Of a stretch of DNA of 64,000 bases, positions 40,673-48,562 are shown piece by piece. A program made the position numbers and the translations under genes. The first letter of the stretch is position 1. Each line of letters begins with the position of its first letter. The notes beneath the pieces are model-generated. The model was not told the DNA's origin. It did not search any database and worked only from the letters and a program-made list of their open reading frames with translations. This DNA comes from Rubricoccus marinus. GTDB lineage: Bacteria > Bacteroidota > Rhodothermia > Rhodothermales > Rubricoccaceae. The stretch covers positions 942,515-1,006,514 of the forward strand of contig NZ_MQWB01000001.1 of assembly GCF_002257665.1 (NCBI RefSeq), written 5' to 3'.

Positions 40673-42337
40673 CTAGCGCGGCTCGTAGAGCGCGAGGCCG
40701 GAGGCCCAGCGGCCGGTCTGGATCACGGCGATCAGGCTGCCGTCGCGGGCGTCCAGCATGGCGACGTTGCCGTAGAGGTCGTTGGGCTCTGGCGTGCCGT
40801 CGGCCTGGATAAAGCGGATGGAGGGCGTCCACGCGATCTCCGGCATCACCATGGCTGGCGTGGCGCCGGGGCTCGCGGCATCCGCGTCGTGGTCCATGCC
40901 CTCGTGATTCATCCCACCGTGGTCCATCTCGCCAGAGGCCTCTGGCGCTGCGGGTGGCATCGCGCCCATCATCATGGCGAAGTTGCGGCTGGAGACGAAC
41001 AGCGTGCTGCCGTCGGCGGAGAGGGCGGAGCCGTGGACTTGGCTAAAGGGGAGCCCCGCGCCGCCGATCGTGCGCGTGACGGTGAGCGCCGCAGGGTCCA
41101 CAACGGTGACCGTGTTGGAAAGCCGGTTGGGGACGTACACGGCGCTCCCATCCGGGGCGTAGACCGGGTGCCACGGCTGATCGCCGGTCGGGACGCTCCC
41201 GCGGACCGTCAGATCGCCAGAGGCGGTGTCGAAGTCGAACACGTAGAGCGCGCCGCCGGTCTGCGAGGTGAGGACGACCGTCTCGCCATCGGGAGAGACG
41301 GCGTAGTGCACAAAGGCGAGCGTGCCGGGCACGAGTTCCTGATCCACCAGGTCGCCTGTGGCCGCCTCGAAGACGTAGGCGGGCGTGGCGCCGCTGGTGG
41401 CGGTGAGTCCGGCGGTGAACACGTAGCGGCCATCGCGGCTGACGCCGAGCGCGTGCGGGTGCACGTCGGGCGTCTGGATGGTCTCGAAGGCGAGCGTGGA
41501 AGCGTTAAACCGCGCGATGCCGGACGATGTCGGGTCGGCGGAAAAGGACCGGCCGGCGAAAAGGCGCTGGTTCGCGGCGTCGAACGCCAGCATGCCAGGC
41601 TTCTGGAACGTGGCGTCGCCAGAGGGCGGCGTCTCGCTCGCGAGGAGGTAATCGGCATCGGCCGGGTCCATCGTGAGGCTCGACGAAAGCTTGAGCACCG
41701 AGCCTCCGCCGTCGCCCGCGATCAGCGCCACGTACCACGCACTGCCGTCGGGCGTGGCGATGACGTGGTGCGGCTTGGCGTCCGCTGGCTGTCCCAGCGC
41801 TTCGAAGTACACGTTGCGGATGATCCTCTGGCGGTCCACGTCCACGACCGAGACGCGGCCCGCGAGCTGGTTGCAGATGTAAAGCAGACGCGTGGCGTCC
41901 GCGTAGGCGGGCTGGCCGCTGGCGTTGGGCGCGCCGGCTTCGATCCAGCGCCGGATGTAGCGCTTCTCGTCGTCCTGAAGCGAGAGGAGTCTGGGAAACG
42001 GGTTGACGCTGTCGTCCGTGAGGGTCTCCTCCGCGAGACGCACGAGCAGGCTCGCGTCGGCGTCGAAGGGGATCAGGAAGCTGCTCGGTCCGGCATTCAA
42101 AAGCGCCGCATAGGTCACATCCGTCACCTCTGGCGCGAGCGCCTGCCGCGTGTTCAGGATCGGCCGCACGTAGCGCTCGAAGTTGAGCTCCGTGATCCCA
42201 TCGAAGTCGACCGTGTCGGGGTCGATTACCGGCTCCGGGCAGTCCACGCCGCCGGGGCACTCCGCCAGAGGCGCCGTGGAATCACAGCCTGCGAGCGCGA
42301 CGGCGAGAAAGGCGGGGAGGAGGACGAGCAGTCGCAT
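40673..42337 (-). CDS. beta-propeller (YncE-like) lipoprotein with a His/Met-rich loop
   Basis: The 554-residue protein starts with a lipoprotein signal (A-V-A-L-A-G-C, Cys about 17). The first 140 residues resemble the N-terminal part of proteins from cytochrome-like operons (E-R-Y-V-R-P-I-L-N-T and W-I-E-A-G-A-P), but no C-x-x-C-H heme site is present. A seven-bladed YncE-type propeller follows (V-S-V-V-D-V-D, G-R-Y-V-F-T-A-G, S-N-T-V-T-V-V-D and the like). About residues 470-490 a loop rich in His and Met (M-D-H-G-G-M-N-H-E-G-M-D-H-D) interrupts it and may bind copper or another metal. The ATG at 42337 opens the signal. Confidence 0.8.
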   Translation of the reverse strand: MRLLVLLPAFLAVALAGCDSTAPLAECPGGVDCPEPVIDPDTVDFDGITELNFERYVRPILNTRQALAPEVTDVTYAALLNAGPSSFLIPFDADASLLVRLAEETLTDDSVNPFPRLLSLQDDEKRYIRRWIEAGAPNASGQPAYADATRLLYICNQLAGRVSVVDVDRQRIIRNVYFEALGQPADAKPHHVIATPDGSAWYVALIAGDGGGSVLKLSSSLTMDPADADYLLASETPPSGDATFQKPGMLAFDAANQRLFAGRSFSADPTSSGIARFNASTLAFETIQTPDVHPHALGVSRDGRYVFTAGLTATSGATPAYVFEAATGDLVDQELVPGTLAFVHYAVSPDGETVVLTSQTGGALYVFDFDTASGDLTVRGSVPTGDQPWHPVYAPDGSAVYVPNRLSNTVTVVDPAALTVTRTIGGAGLPFSQVHGSALSADGSTLFVSSRNFAMMMGAMPPAAPEASGEMDHGGMNHEGMDHDADAASPGATPAMVMPEIAWTPSIRFIQADGTPEPNDLYGNVAMLDARDGSLIAVIQTGRWASGLALYEPR

Positions 42338-42465
42338 GGGATCGTGCGGGGGGGCAGGCTGCAAGATCGGGGCTGGCGGGGCGCCGTGCCGTAGGACCCC
42401 ATCAAAGAACGCCTCTGGCGCGGGCGTCGCGCCAGAGGCTGATGGGGTGGCCGGACGTCGCCGCG

Positions 42466-42969
42466 TTACGCGGGCGCGTCGCCTTTGGAGAGGTCCGGCG
42501 CGATGTTCGCCGACCGGCTCTCGGGGTCGCCGATGGTGCCGTCAACGTCGGTCGAGATGCCCTCGATTTCGTCGGGGCGGGAGCCGCCCTGGAGCGCGAT
42601 GCCGGCAGCCTTGAGGTAATCGCCCAACCGCGTCAGCGGGCCGACGAGGTGCGCGGCGTCGAGGGTGCCGGCGGCCTCGCGGGTGTGGGCACCCAGCGTC
42701 TCCATCGTTTTGCCGATGTCGGCGCCAGAGGCGGGGCCGTCCTGCGTCTGGCCTTCGAGTTGGAGTGCGAGCCGGTTGAGCCCGTCGCGGATGCCCTTGA
42801 GATCAGGCCGGTCCTCGGCCTCAATCTTGGCGATCCAGCCTCTGGCGACGCTGACGCCGCTCTCGCGCGAGAGCGTAGAGGTCAGGCCGTCCTTAAAGGC
42901 TTCGAGTGTGCTGAAAATGGAGATGCCGTCCTCGGTAGGGCGGTCTTCCTGGGGGACGTGTTCGGACAT
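42466..42969 (-). CDS. hypothetical helical protein, paralogue 3 of the EcsC-linked set
   Basis: I do not recognise a named family. The 167-residue protein is soluble, helical and acidic. Its middle part follows the same pattern as the two upstream genes: G-W-I-A-K-I at about 46, L-x-x-I-x-x-x-L-x-x-L, then G-A-D-I-G-K-T-M-E-T-L-G, and L-x-x-L-G-D-Y-L-K-A-A-G-I-A-L-Q-G-G. The third of a same-strand set, it follows 43048-43380 after 78 bp. The N- and C-terminal 40 residues are specific to it. A role on granules or membranes is only suggested by its neighbours. Confidence 0.65.
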   Translation of the reverse strand: MSEHVPQEDRPTEDGISIFSTLEAFKDGLTSTLSRESGVSVARGWIAKIEAEDRPDLKGIRDGLNRLALQLEGQTQDGPASGADIGKTMETLGAHTREAAGTLDAAHLVGPLTRLGDYLKAAGIALQGGSRPDEIEGISTDVDGTIGDPESRSANIAPDLSKGDAPA

Positions 42970-43047
42970 GAGAGGGGAGAAAGCAGAAGGGAGGCCTCTG
43001 GCGGGAGCCGTCTCGCGCCAGAGGCTGAAAACAGAAGGGGAGCGCGG

Positions 43048-43380
43048 CTAGGCGCCCAGCATGGACGCGCCGCGGTCGAGCGCCGCGCCGAGAGCCTGAA
43101 GCCGACCGGCCAGCGCCCCATCGCCAGAGGCGGAGTCCACCGTCGCGGTGGAGAGGTCGCGCAATGACGCACCGATGGCGCGGCCGTCGAGGCGATCCGC
43201 GCGCAAGAGGCCGCCGAGGTGCGCCAGGCTGCTGGAGATCTCAGTGAGGCCGGCGTCGGCGCACGCGGCCTGCCAGTGGTCAATCAGGCCGAGCGCCGTC
43301 GTGGGCGTAATGCCCGTCAGGCCGCTGGCGAGAGCGGACTCGGTGCGCGCGAGCGCATCGACGTGAGGAGTCTCGCTCAT
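43048..43380 (-). CDS. hypothetical helical protein, paralogue 2 of the EcsC-linked set
   Basis: The 110-residue protein shows the shared pattern I-D-H-W-Q-A near residue 33, L-x-x-I-x-x-x-L-A-H-L-G-G-L-L, D-G-R-A-I-G-A-S-L, and L-Q-A-L-G-A-A-L-D-R-G-A at the end. It overlaps the preceding gene by four bases, so the two are translated together. No signal or membrane span. It is the shortest and most divergent of the three. Confidence 0.65.
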   Translation of the reverse strand: MSETPHVDALARTESALASGLTGITPTTALGLIDHWQAACADAGLTEISSSLAHLGGLLRADRLDGRAIGASLRDLSTATVDSASGDGALAGRLQALGAALDRGASMLGA

Positions 43381-43739
43381 GCGTTGCCGCCTCGGAGGGC
43401 GGAGCCGGCGTGGCGGAGAAGAGAGCCGAGACGCTTGAGGCTGTGTTTCAGCACCTCCTCAGCGTCGTCGGCCGAGGCTTCGGTCATTTCGCCAAGGCGC
43501 ACCATGATCTCGCCGACCTGGTCGCCGTTGACGCCCTCGCCGGTAAGCGAGGCGTGGAGCTCGCCGAGCCCTTCAGCGATCGGGAGGAGGCCGCTCTTTT
43601 CGGTCGCCTCGATCTCGCGCTTCCAGTCGTCGATCCGGTTGACGGCTTTGGAAAGCGAGAGCTGGCCGATGCCACCTTCTAGGTCGTCGATTGTCGCCTG
43701 AAGCTCGATGTTGTGGGTGTCTGTGGGGATGGGGTCCAT
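43377..43739 (-). CDS. hypothetical helical protein, paralogue 1 of the EcsC-linked set
   Basis: The 120-residue protein has R-I-D-D-W-K-R-E-I near residue 36, L-P-I-A-E-G-L-G-E-L-H-A-S-L, N-G-D-Q-V-G-E-I-M-V-R-L-G-E-M-T and L-K-R-L-G-S-L-L-R-H-A-G-S-A-L-R-G-G at its end. The same residues recur at the same spacing in the two following genes. It looks like an all-helical bundle. It follows the EcsC gene on the same strand after 72 bp and overlaps the next gene. Confidence 0.68.
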   Translation of the reverse strand: MDPIPTDTHNIELQATIDDLEGGIGQLSLSKAVNRIDDWKREIEATEKSGLLPIAEGLGELHASLTGEGVNGDQVGEIMVRLGEMTEASADDAEEVLKHSLKRLGSLLRHAGSALRGGNA

Positions 43740-43811
43740 GAGAGGGGAGAAGCGAGGGGAAGAGAAATGGGTGCCAAAGGCCCGGCGTGTCCGGGGCCTC
43801 TGGCGAGAGGC

Positions 43812-44528
43812 CTATGCCTCGGAAGGCTCCGACGGCGCGGGGCTGGGAGTGTTCTCCGGTAGGCCGTCGCCAGAGGCCGGCGGGAAGCCGGACGGCTGCG
43901 GGATGCCGCCGTCGTCCAAGAACATGTCGAGGGCGTTGCGAGCTACCTGCCGCGTCGTAAAGCCGTCGCTGAGCGCGCCGATCACGCCGCCCACGAGGGG
44001 CACGCCGCGCAAGAGGCGCCGCTTGGCGACGGAGCTCGCGGCCTTTTTAGCGCCCCACTTCGCGGCGCCGGCGGCGACGGAGATGGCGGCGTTGAGGCCC
44101 TTCTCGGCGAACTTGAGGCCGATGCGGTCGAAGGTTTCCTGCTCGGCGTCGCGGACGGGGCCGCTGGCGGGGTCCGGCGAGGCGCCGATCAGGCATTCCA
44201 GCACGCGCGACCGGATCAGGTCATCGGAGGGGTCCTTGCCTGCCAGCGCGGCGACGCTGGCGGCCATGTGGATCTGGAGCATCGCCACGCCGCCGAGGTT
44301 GGCCGGGAGCGTGATCGGCAGCGTGAGCCAGCCGCCGAGGCCGCTGGCGAAGCCAGTCGCGCTGGAGAGCGCGATGTGCGTGTTGACGAGCTTCTCGGCG
44401 CGCTCGCGCGGGGAGTTGGCCTCGTCGTTGAAGCGGGCAGCAAAGGCCTCAGGCGTGCCGAGAACGGGGAGGCCGTCGATGGCGCGGGGATAAAGGCGGT
44501 CGAGGACGAATTGGCGAACGGCTTGCAT
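43812..44528 (-). CDS. EcsC family protein
   Basis: The 238-residue protein matches the EcsC family, with the hydrophobic G-G-W-L-T-L-P-I-T-L-P-A-N-L stretch near residue 65 and R-x-L-x-G-V-P-L-V-G-G-V-I-G-A-L near 180. EcsC-type proteins are membrane-associated, with roles not well defined; B. subtilis EcsC is linked to an ABC transporter, which is absent here. It lies 7 bp after the PHA_gran_rgn gene in one operon. A Pro/Ser-rich tail of 30 residues is not part of the family. Confidence 0.84.
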   Translation of the reverse strand: MQAVRQFVLDRLYPRAIDGLPVLGTPEAFAARFNDEANSPRERAEKLVNTHIALSSATGFASGLGGWLTLPITLPANLGGVAMLQIHMAASVAALAGKDPSDDLIRSRVLECLIGASPDPASGPVRDAEQETFDRIGLKFAEKGLNAAISVAAGAAKWGAKKAASSVAKRRLLRGVPLVGGVIGALSDGFTTRQVARNALDMFLDDGGIPQPSGFPPASGDGLPENTPSPAPSEPSEA

Positions 44529-44535
44529 GACGGGT

Positions 44536-44820
44536 TCAGGCGGGATGGGAGAGGGCGCGGTCGAGTTCCCTTTCGATCTCTCGGTGGAGTTGGTTGCGGA
44601 ACGGGCGCGCGAGCAGGCCGAGCGAGGCGGTGACGCGAACGTCGTGCTCGCCCACAGCCAGTTCGCCTTTGACGCCCGCGCCGCGGACGCGGAGCTGATC
44701 GCCGGACCACTCGGAGCGGATCCGGTATTCGTCCTTCAGGCGCGCGGCGACGGCGTCGGCCGCGCGGCGGGCGCCGTCACGGCCGAGGGTGTGGGGACGG
44801 GTGAGATCGATGTCGGGCAC
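44536..44820 (-). CDS. polyhydroxyalkanoic acid system (PHA_gran_rgn) family protein
   Basis: The 94-residue protein has the PHA_gran_rgn look: M-P-D-I-D-L-T-R-P-H at the start, A-A-D-A-V-A-A-R-L-K, and the beta region V-R-G-A-G-V-K-G-E-L-A-V. The family is named from PHA granule gene clusters, but its function is not proven. It is the first gene of a five-gene minus-strand operon with EcsC and three helical proteins. No PHA synthase or depolymerase is in the window. Confidence 0.82.
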   Translation of the reverse strand: MPDIDLTRPHTLGRDGARRAADAVAARLKDEYRIRSEWSGDQLRVRGAGVKGELAVGEHDVRVTASLGLLARPFRNQLHREIERELDRALSHPA

Positions 44821-44874
44821 GACGAGCGGAAGAGAGGGGACGTGTGCAACGCGCGGCCTCTGGCGGGGTTCGAA

Positions 44875-44902
44875 GGGATGAGGGATGAGGGATGAGGAGG
44901 GG
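44875..44902 (+). repeat. GGGATGA tandem, G-quadruplex motif
   Basis: GGG-ATGA-GGG-ATGA-GGG, then ATGAGGA and GGGG: four G-runs with loops of 4, 4 and 7 bases on the plus strand, which meets the usual quadruplex rule. It lies within the divergent spacer about 260 bp ahead of the VWA gene. Confidence 0.6.
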
Positions 44903-44920
44903 CGCCGCCCGATTTGTTCC

Positions 44921-44938
44921 GCCTCTGGCGCCAGAGGC
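44921..44938. repeat. 18-bp palindrome of the iterated 9-mer
   Basis: GCCTCTGGCGCCAGAGGC in the divergent spacer between the PHA_gran_rgn and VWA genes, again away from any stop codon. Confidence 0.9.
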
Positions 44939-45162
44939 CGAGCGCGGCACCGAACGGTTTAGGACCTGGACCCGACTGGCACGGCTCCTCGCGGCTACCC
45001 CTACCGCATCACGCAGTACGCATCCCACCCGAAGCGCCAGAGGCCCGCCCGGCTACTATCTCCCAGTCCCTATCTCCCGGCGCCCAGTCCCCAGTCCCCG
45101 CCAGAGGCCGGAACGCCTCGGCCTCTGGCGGGTGCGAGAGACACACGAGACCGCACACGACG

Positions 45163-46269
45163 ATGAGGATCCGCTACGGCCCCTGGGACGACGAGCGACA
45201 CGGCGACAACCGCCCCGCGTTCGACAAGCTTTACGACCTGTTCCAGCAGCTCTTGCTCCACACCGGCGGCGACGCTGATGAGGCGCTCCGCTGGCTGACC
45301 GCGCTAGACGAGAAGTACGGCCTGACCGACGATGAGATGGGCATGGGCGACTTCATCGAAGAGCTCAAAAACCGGGGCTACATCGACCGCGACGAGGAGA
45401 CCGGCGTGGTCCAGATCACCGCAAAGGCCGAACGCGGCCTGCGCGAGCGGTCGCTGGAGGACATCTTCGACCAGCTCAAGAAAGGAGGCAAGGGAGACCA
45501 CAAGACGCCGTTTTCGGGACTGGGCGACGAGCGTCAGCCCGAGACGCGCCCGTACGCTTTCGGCGACGACGTCTCCAACCTCGACGTGACCGGCACGCTC
45601 TCCAACGCCTTCCGCCACGGCTCCGGCATCGGCGCCGACTTTCGCGTGCGCGAGGACGACTTCCAGGTCTTCGAGACGGACCACCACGCCAGCATGGCGA
45701 CGGTCCTGATGATCGACCTTTCGCACTCGATGATCCTCTACGGCGAGGACCGCATCACGCCCGCCCGAAAAACGGCGCTGGCGCTCGCGCAGCTCATCAC
45801 CACGCGCTACCCCAAGGACACGCTGGACATCGTGGCCTTTGGCAACGATGCATGGGAGGTCGAGATCAAGGACCTGCCATACCTCAACGTCGGCCCGTTC
45901 CACACCAACACGCGCGCCGGGCTCCAGCGCGCCCGCGACATCCTTCGCCGGCGGAAAAACCGCAACAAGCAGATCTTTATGATCACCGACGGCAAGCCGT
46001 CGTGTCACTTCGAGAACGGCCGGATGTACCGCAACGCGTACGGGTTGGACCGAAAGATCATCAACAAGGTGCTGGACGAGGGCGCCATCTGCCGCCGCGA
46101 GGGCATCCCGATCACGACGTTCATGATCGCCAAGGACCCGTACCTCCAGGGCTTCGTCCGCGAACTGACCGAGGTAAACCAGGGCCGCGCGTACTACGCC
46201 GGCCTGGACGACCTGGGCGGCTTTCTGTTCGAGGACTACGTCCAGAACCGCCGCAAGACCGTGCGGTAG
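45163..46269 (+). CDS. VWA domain-containing protein
   Basis: The 368-residue protein has an N-terminal helical part (about 1-110; R-I-R-Y-G-P-W-D-D-E-R near the start) and a C-terminal von Willebrand A domain (about 180-368). It holds the metal site (MIDAS) D-L-S-H-S-M, followed by the T/D elements F-M-I-T-D-G-K-P-S. The combination is found in cytosolic VWA proteins that usually work with a MoxR-type AAA+ ATPase; none lies next to it here. The gene lacks the iterated word through its whole length (a ~1.1-kb gap), which suggests strong protein constraint. The ATG at 45163 is chosen because the conserved start follows directly. Confidence 0.85.
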   Translation: MRIRYGPWDDERHGDNRPAFDKLYDLFQQLLLHTGGDADEALRWLTALDEKYGLTDDEMGMGDFIEELKNRGYIDRDEETGVVQITAKAERGLRERSLEDIFDQLKKGGKGDHKTPFSGLGDERQPETRPYAFGDDVSNLDVTGTLSNAFRHGSGIGADFRVREDDFQVFETDHHASMATVLMIDLSHSMILYGEDRITPARKTALALAQLITTRYPKDTLDIVAFGNDAWEVEIKDLPYLNVGPFHTNTRAGLQRARDILRRRKNRNKQIFMITDGKPSCHFENGRMYRNAYGLDRKIINKVLDEGAICRREGIPITTFMIAKDPYLQGFVRELTEVNQGRAYYAGLDDLGGFLFEDYVQNRRKTVR

Positions 46270-46475
46270 CCGAGGCCTCTGTCGCGCCGCCAGAGGCTCT
46301 GCGTCAACACCCGGGCTCGGCTGTTCGGGCCCGGGCTTCTGGCGCGAAGGCGGGCCCCTAGTGGGATGCAGGATGGGCCTCGTGCTCGCGCCAGAGGGCT
46401 CGGCGCCAGAGGAGAACTGAACCGCAGACCGGGTCGCGCGTCTGCTGGCCTGCCCCTCATCGCTTTTCCTCTCCC

Positions 46476-47462
46476 ATGCCCGTTCCGGATCGTCTCGTCG
46501 CCATCGGTGCGTCTGCCGGCGGCGTCGAGGCTCTCGCCAACTTCCTCGTCCAACTCGACGCGGACTTTGTAGCTCCTATCGTCGTCGTGCTGCACGTTGG
46601 GGCCACCGCCAGCGGCGAGTTCGTGCGCGCGCTGGACCGCTCGGGGCCTCTGGCGGTCACGCTGGCGAAGGACGGCGAGCCGCTCCTGGGCGGGCATGTG
46701 TACGTCGCTCCGCCGGATCATCACCTTCTCGTCTCCGGGAGGACGTGCGTGGTGGCGCACGGGCCGAAAGAGAACCGGTCACGCCCGGCCATCGACCCGC
46801 TGTTCCGGTCCGCGGCCGTCGCCTACGGGCCGGGAGCGCTCGGCGTGCTCCTGACGGGCTACCTAGACGATGGCGTGGCCGGGCTGGGTGCCATCTTGCG
46901 GATGGGGGGCACGGCGATCGTGCAGGATCCCGCCGACGCCGACTTCCCAGACCTCCCGCGGAACGCGCTCGCGCGGCTCACCGTGGACCACGTGTTGCCA
47001 GTCCTGAAGATGGGGCCGGTCGTCCGTCGTTTGATCGCCGCACCCATGCCCGCAGAGCCTGCCCACGACGACACCCGCGAGGGTCTCGTCGCCGAGACGA
47101 AGATCTCGACCGAGGCCGAGAGCCACGTCGCGCGAGAGGAGCGCCTGGGCGATCTCGCGCCGTACGCCTGCCCCGAATGCCACGGGCCACTCTGGAAGTT
47201 GGACGATCCCGACGTGCGCCGCTTCCGCTGCCACGTAGGCCATGCGTACACGGAAACCACGCTGGCCGATGCGCAGGCGGACGCGACCGAGCGTGCGCTG
47301 TGGGCCGCGCTTCGGTCGCTGGAGGAGCGCGCCAACCTCCTCTCCTCCATGAACGAGGACGCGCGCGAGCGGGGGATGGGCATCGGAGGGTTCGAGGAGC
47401 GCGCCGCCCAAGCCCGGGAGCACGCCGACCAACTCCGCAGCCTCCTCCTTCAGGGCCAGTAG
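46476..47462 (+). CDS. CheB-type protein-glutamate methylesterase without receiver domain
   Basis: The 328-residue protein has the CheB effector domain (about 5-190) with the catalytic triad region: Ser in [10 protein letters not shown], His in V-V-L-H-V-G, and Asp in [10 protein letters not shown]. The receiver domain of true CheB is missing. A C-terminal part (about 225-328) carries C-P-E-C-H-G and F-R-C-H-V-G-H, a likely zinc site seen in many CheB-like proteins of Bacteroidota. No other chemotaxis gene is near, so a role outside classical chemotaxis is possible. Confidence 0.87.
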   Translation: MPVPDRLVAIGASAGGVEALANFLVQLDADFVAPIVVVLHVGATASGEFVRALDRSGPLAVTLAKDGEPLLGGHVYVAPPDHHLLVSGRTCVVAHGPKENRSRPAIDPLFRSAAVAYGPGALGVLLTGYLDDGVAGLGAILRMGGTAIVQDPADADFPDLPRNALARLTVDHVLPVLKMGPVVRRLIAAPMPAEPAHDDTREGLVAETKISTEAESHVAREERLGDLAPYACPECHGPLWKLDDPDVRRFRCHVGHAYTETTLADAQADATERALWAALRSLEERANLLSSMNEDARERGMGIGGFEERAAQAREHADQLRSLLLQGQ

Positions 47463-47553
47463 GGTTTTCCTCTTGCGCTTCGCGGCCCGAGGGCTCGTGC
47501 GGCCCGAAGTTGGCCTCTGGCGCCCGCCGCGCCTGGACCCGCTCGGACCCGCT

Positions 47554-48465
47554 ATGTACCTCGTCGCCGCCTTCTACCGCTTCTCCTCGCTGCCCGACTT
47601 CGAGGCCCTCCGCGCGCCGCTGCTCGCGCTCTGCCACGACCGCAACGTGCGCGGGACGATCCTGCTCGCGAAGGAAGGTGTCAACGGCACCATTGCGGGC
47701 CCGGCCTCTGGCGTCCACGCCGTGCTCGCGCACCTCCGGGCCGACCCGAGGCTGGTCGAGTTGGAGCACAAGGAGTCGCACGCCGAGACACAGCCGTTCC
47801 GCAAGATGAAGGTGCGCCTCAAGAAAGAGATCGTCACGATGGGCGTGCCCGAACTGGACCCCAACGAGACCGTCGGTACCTACGTCCCGCCAGAGGCCTG
47901 GAACGACCTCATCTCAGACCCAGACGTGGTCCTCATCGACGCGCGCAACGACTACGAGACGGCCATCGGCACGTTCGAAGGCGCCATCGACCCGCACACC
48001 AAGAGTTTCCGCGAGCTGCCCGGCTGGCTGGAGGAGCAGGAGGCGCTCAAAGAGAAGCCGCGCGTCGCGATGTTCTGCACCGGCGGGATCCGCTGTGAGA
48101 AGTCCACGGCGCTGCTCCGCGCCAGAGGCTTCGAGGACGTGTACCACCTCCAGGGCGGCATCCTCAAATACCTCGAAGAAGTGCCGGAGGAGGAAAGCCT
48201 CTGGCGAGGCGAGTGCTTCGTGTTTGACGAACGCGTGAGCGTCGGTCACGGCCTGGAGCCGGGCGATTACGTCCTCTGCCGCGCCTGCGGCGATCCGGTC
48301 TCGGCGGAGGACCGCGAGAGCCCGCAGTACGAGCGCGGCGTGAGTTGCCCCCGGTGCCACGACCGCTACTCCGAGGAGGACCGCGAGCGGTTCCGCACGC
48401 GCCAGAGGCAGATGGACGCGGAGGGGAGGGGGCCTGCCTCTGGCGCCAGAGGCGAACCCGCGTAG
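47554..48465 (+). CDS. trhO: tRNA uridine-5-hydroxylase, rhodanese family (TrhO/YceA)
   Basis: The 303-residue protein follows the UPF0176/TrhO layout. An acylphosphatase-like N-domain with [16 protein letters not shown] comes first. The rhodanese domain (about 120-230) has the active-site loop C-T-G-G-I-R-C-E-K, and a Cys-rich end carries C-R-A-C-G and C-P-R-C-H. TrhO makes 5-hydroxyuridine at the wobble base of some tRNAs with O2. The tail P-A-S-G-A-R-G-E-P is encoded by a perfect iterated-word palindrome (48436-48453) and is extra to the family. The ATG at 47554 matches the usual [10 protein letters not shown] start. Confidence 0.92.
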   Translation: MYLVAAFYRFSSLPDFEALRAPLLALCHDRNVRGTILLAKEGVNGTIAGPASGVHAVLAHLRADPRLVELEHKESHAETQPFRKMKVRLKKEIVTMGVPELDPNETVGTYVPPEAWNDLISDPDVVLIDARNDYETAIGTFEGAIDPHTKSFRELPGWLEEQEALKEKPRVAMFCTGGIRCEKSTALLRARGFEDVYHLQGGILKYLEEVPEEESLWRGECFVFDERVSVGHGLEPGDYVLCRACGDPVSAEDRESPQYERGVSCPRCHDRYSEEDRERFRTRQRQMDAEGRGPASGARGEPA

Positions 48466-48529
48466 GGGCGAGGTTCGCCTCGCCCGTGCAGCACCAGTCC
48501 CAACAGGGCGAGGCGAGCCTCGCCCCTAC
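48462..48529. repeat. 24-bp inverted repeat between convergent genes
   Basis: Arms 48462-48485 and 48506-48529 (GTAGGGGCGAGG...CGCCC and its complement) pair over 24 bp with a single mismatch around a 20-base loop. The left arm contains the trhO stop codon. The beta-helix gene converges from the right and ends 34 bp away. It is likely a bidirectional 3' hairpin, or a member of a dispersed REP-like family; elements starting GTAGGGGCGAGG occur in many genomes. Confidence 0.8.
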
Positions 48530-48562
48530 ACGATCTGCCTTCTGCGGCCGGCCTCTGGCGGC

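Larger units (their letters stand above)
44821..45162. other. divergent gene-free region, G-run and palindromes
   Basis: These 342 bp separate the PHA_gran_rgn gene (leftward) and the VWA gene (rightward), so both promoters should be here, though no clear -35/-10 pair stands out. The region holds a four-run G-tract (44875-44902), a perfect palindrome of the iterated word (44921-44938), further single copies, and CCCAGTCCCCAGTCCCC near 45086 like the tandem repeat at 32827. No gene is visible. Confidence 0.5.

Noticed and set aside
42466-43739. The three helical genes as phasins
   Set aside because: They lack any recognisable phasin motif, and no PHA synthase is in view; the link rests on context only.
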